From positions 21,429,001 through 21,493,000 of the forward strand of contig CM050659.1 of assembly GCA_027574665.1 (NCBI GenBank): a DNA stretch of 64,000 nt. Direction: 5' to 3'. A program made the position numbers and the translations under genes. Positions 62,901 through 64,000 of the stretch are shown here, piece after piece. The notes beneath the pieces were generated by a model. It saw only the letters and a program-made list of their open reading frames with translations. It searched no databases and was not told the origin of the DNA. This DNA is from Rhynochetos jubatus. Lineage: Eukaryota; Chordata; Aves; Eurypygiformes; Rhynochetidae. Position 1 is the stretch's first letter. Each line of letters begins with the position of its first letter.

Positions 62901-64000
62901 TCATTGTTTTGATCAAAGAATACTAAAATGCGAGTCAAAAATGTATTTACTATGCTGGTAAGGTGACTGGCACCACAGCCTACTGAATATCAGAACAGTA
63001 GCTTGCATTTTAAGTGAGGTAGAATGATTGAATTTTGTAAGATATTTAGATTTTTCTAAAATGCCCGTAATAAGTAAATAAACAAACAAACAAACAAGCA
63101 AACACTTCCTTCTAAATAGCGTATATTGTCCCTGAAAAAGTTTGTTGAAAACTCTGGCTTCATTCAAAGTTTGCCCTTTTTTCAGTAACTAAATGGATAA
63201 CATTTTCAAATTCTATTTTTTTAAAGTAGAAAAATTCTGCCAAATATTTTGAAGATAGGCGACTTACAATTAAAAAAAAAAAGGCAAAAAATACATCTTC
63301 TTATCCCACCTGCTACAATTTGAAATATTCCTGACATCTCAGTAAACGTTAGCTGTCTTGATGACCCTATTATTCACATGGCTGGTTACATGCACTAACA
63401 ACATTAAGCCGGGGGGATGTTCTCCATAACAACCATGGGGGGAAAAATCTCGATTCTAATAAATAATGTTTATTTACACAATAGGGAATACAGCCCTTTC
63501 TGTCTACAGTGTTGCAAGTAATAGTGCAAACTGTAGAACATCAGAATGAATGAAGGCAGATTTATGTCATTAAGATGCTTTTGGCCCGAAGCATTAACGT
63601 GAGTGTTAAATTATTAGGGTTTAGGACATAATATATAATAAGCATAGAGGCCATAAGTACCCTTTTTAATAAGAACGCATTTTACCCTGCCACTTATGTT
63701 ACAGATTTTGCAGTGTTTTGGGATATATAAGCTCAGGTACAGTCCTTTCTGGAGTGAAGTCGCTACGATCAGGATCAGGACCAGTGCCAGTGTTATTTTA
63801 ACAGCCCAGAGTATTCAGTAACAGATTTTACCTTGCTTCAAGGTGAGGCAGTGCTGTTCATTACTTTGCAGAGCTGATGCAGATCTGCCTCCCAGCACTG
63901 GCTTTGTGAAGCTGGCTGGTGTCTTCTGCTGCTAGCTCTGGTGCTCTCATACCCTGTTCCCCACCTTACACAACGCTGGCGCAGGTGCTCGACAGTTAAA
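59904..64000 (+). other. VSIG1 intron 2 (continues past the window)
   Basis: I looked for the next exon, expected to start with a Y-F-S-like strand and contain FKDRI and a DSGxYxC motif, and did not find it. The stretch is therefore read as intron. It holds an (AAAC)n run at about 63,079-63,102 and A/T-rich DNA, with no recognisable gene. Confidence 0.55.

Noticed and set aside
1-64000. CRISPR arrays, tRNA or rRNA genes, bacterial or phage systems
   Set aside because: No direct-repeat and spacer arrays, no cloverleaf or rRNA sequence recognised, and gene structure is vertebrate throughout.

Overview
The window looks like bird nuclear DNA. Three things point that way: CR1 LINE 3' ends with the typical ATTCTATG/ATTCTGTG tails, solo LTRs of a family common in avian genomes, and a V-set gene whose first two exons fit avian VSIG1. 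There are no bacterial-type operons, CRISPR arrays or recognisable RNA genes. All coding sequence is split by introns, so most open frames over 60 codons are chance.

Layout. From 1 to about 5.2 kb I see no gene. From about 5.2 to 41.2 kb a single multi-exon gene lies on the minus strand. I could join sixteen coding exons with correct splice sites and matching phases from 28,561 down to 6,423. They give 970 codons (969 residues) that read as a synaptotagmin-like protein (Slp/SYTL): an N-terminal Rab27-binding Slp homology domain without the zinc finger, a long disordered linker, and tandem C2A and C2B domains. A non-coding first exon ends at 41,211 inside a CpG island. A probable 3' UTR with an ATTAAA signal near 5,225 closes the gene. 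Sequence signatures place it in the zinc-finger-less Slp1/Slp2 class, but it mixes features of both, so I do not commit to one orthologue.

From 41.2 to 56.3 kb is an intergenic stretch between two divergent genes. It holds a 22-bp minisatellite with telomere-like GGGGTTAGGGG runs, a perfect 15-bp hairpin, a solo LTR, a CR1 tail and a 0.7-kb CR1 fragment. It also holds one unrecognised candidate terminal exon with a poly(A) signal on the minus strand (50.5-50.8 kb).

From 56.3 kb to the end is the 5' part of a plus-strand immunoglobulin gene, VSIG1. Exon 1 carries the signal peptide and exon 2 the first half of the V domain; the rest lies beyond the window. As given, the ATG of exon 1 is out of frame with its own signal peptide by one base in a run of five G.

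The two genes do not form an obvious pathway. The Slp protein would tether Rab27 vesicles to the plasma membrane; VSIG1 is an epithelial junction-type surface protein. The most notable points are the mixed identity of the Slp gene, its position next to VSIG1, three consecutive 94-nt exons in it, the VSIG1 start anomaly, and the unidentified 50.5-kb exon.
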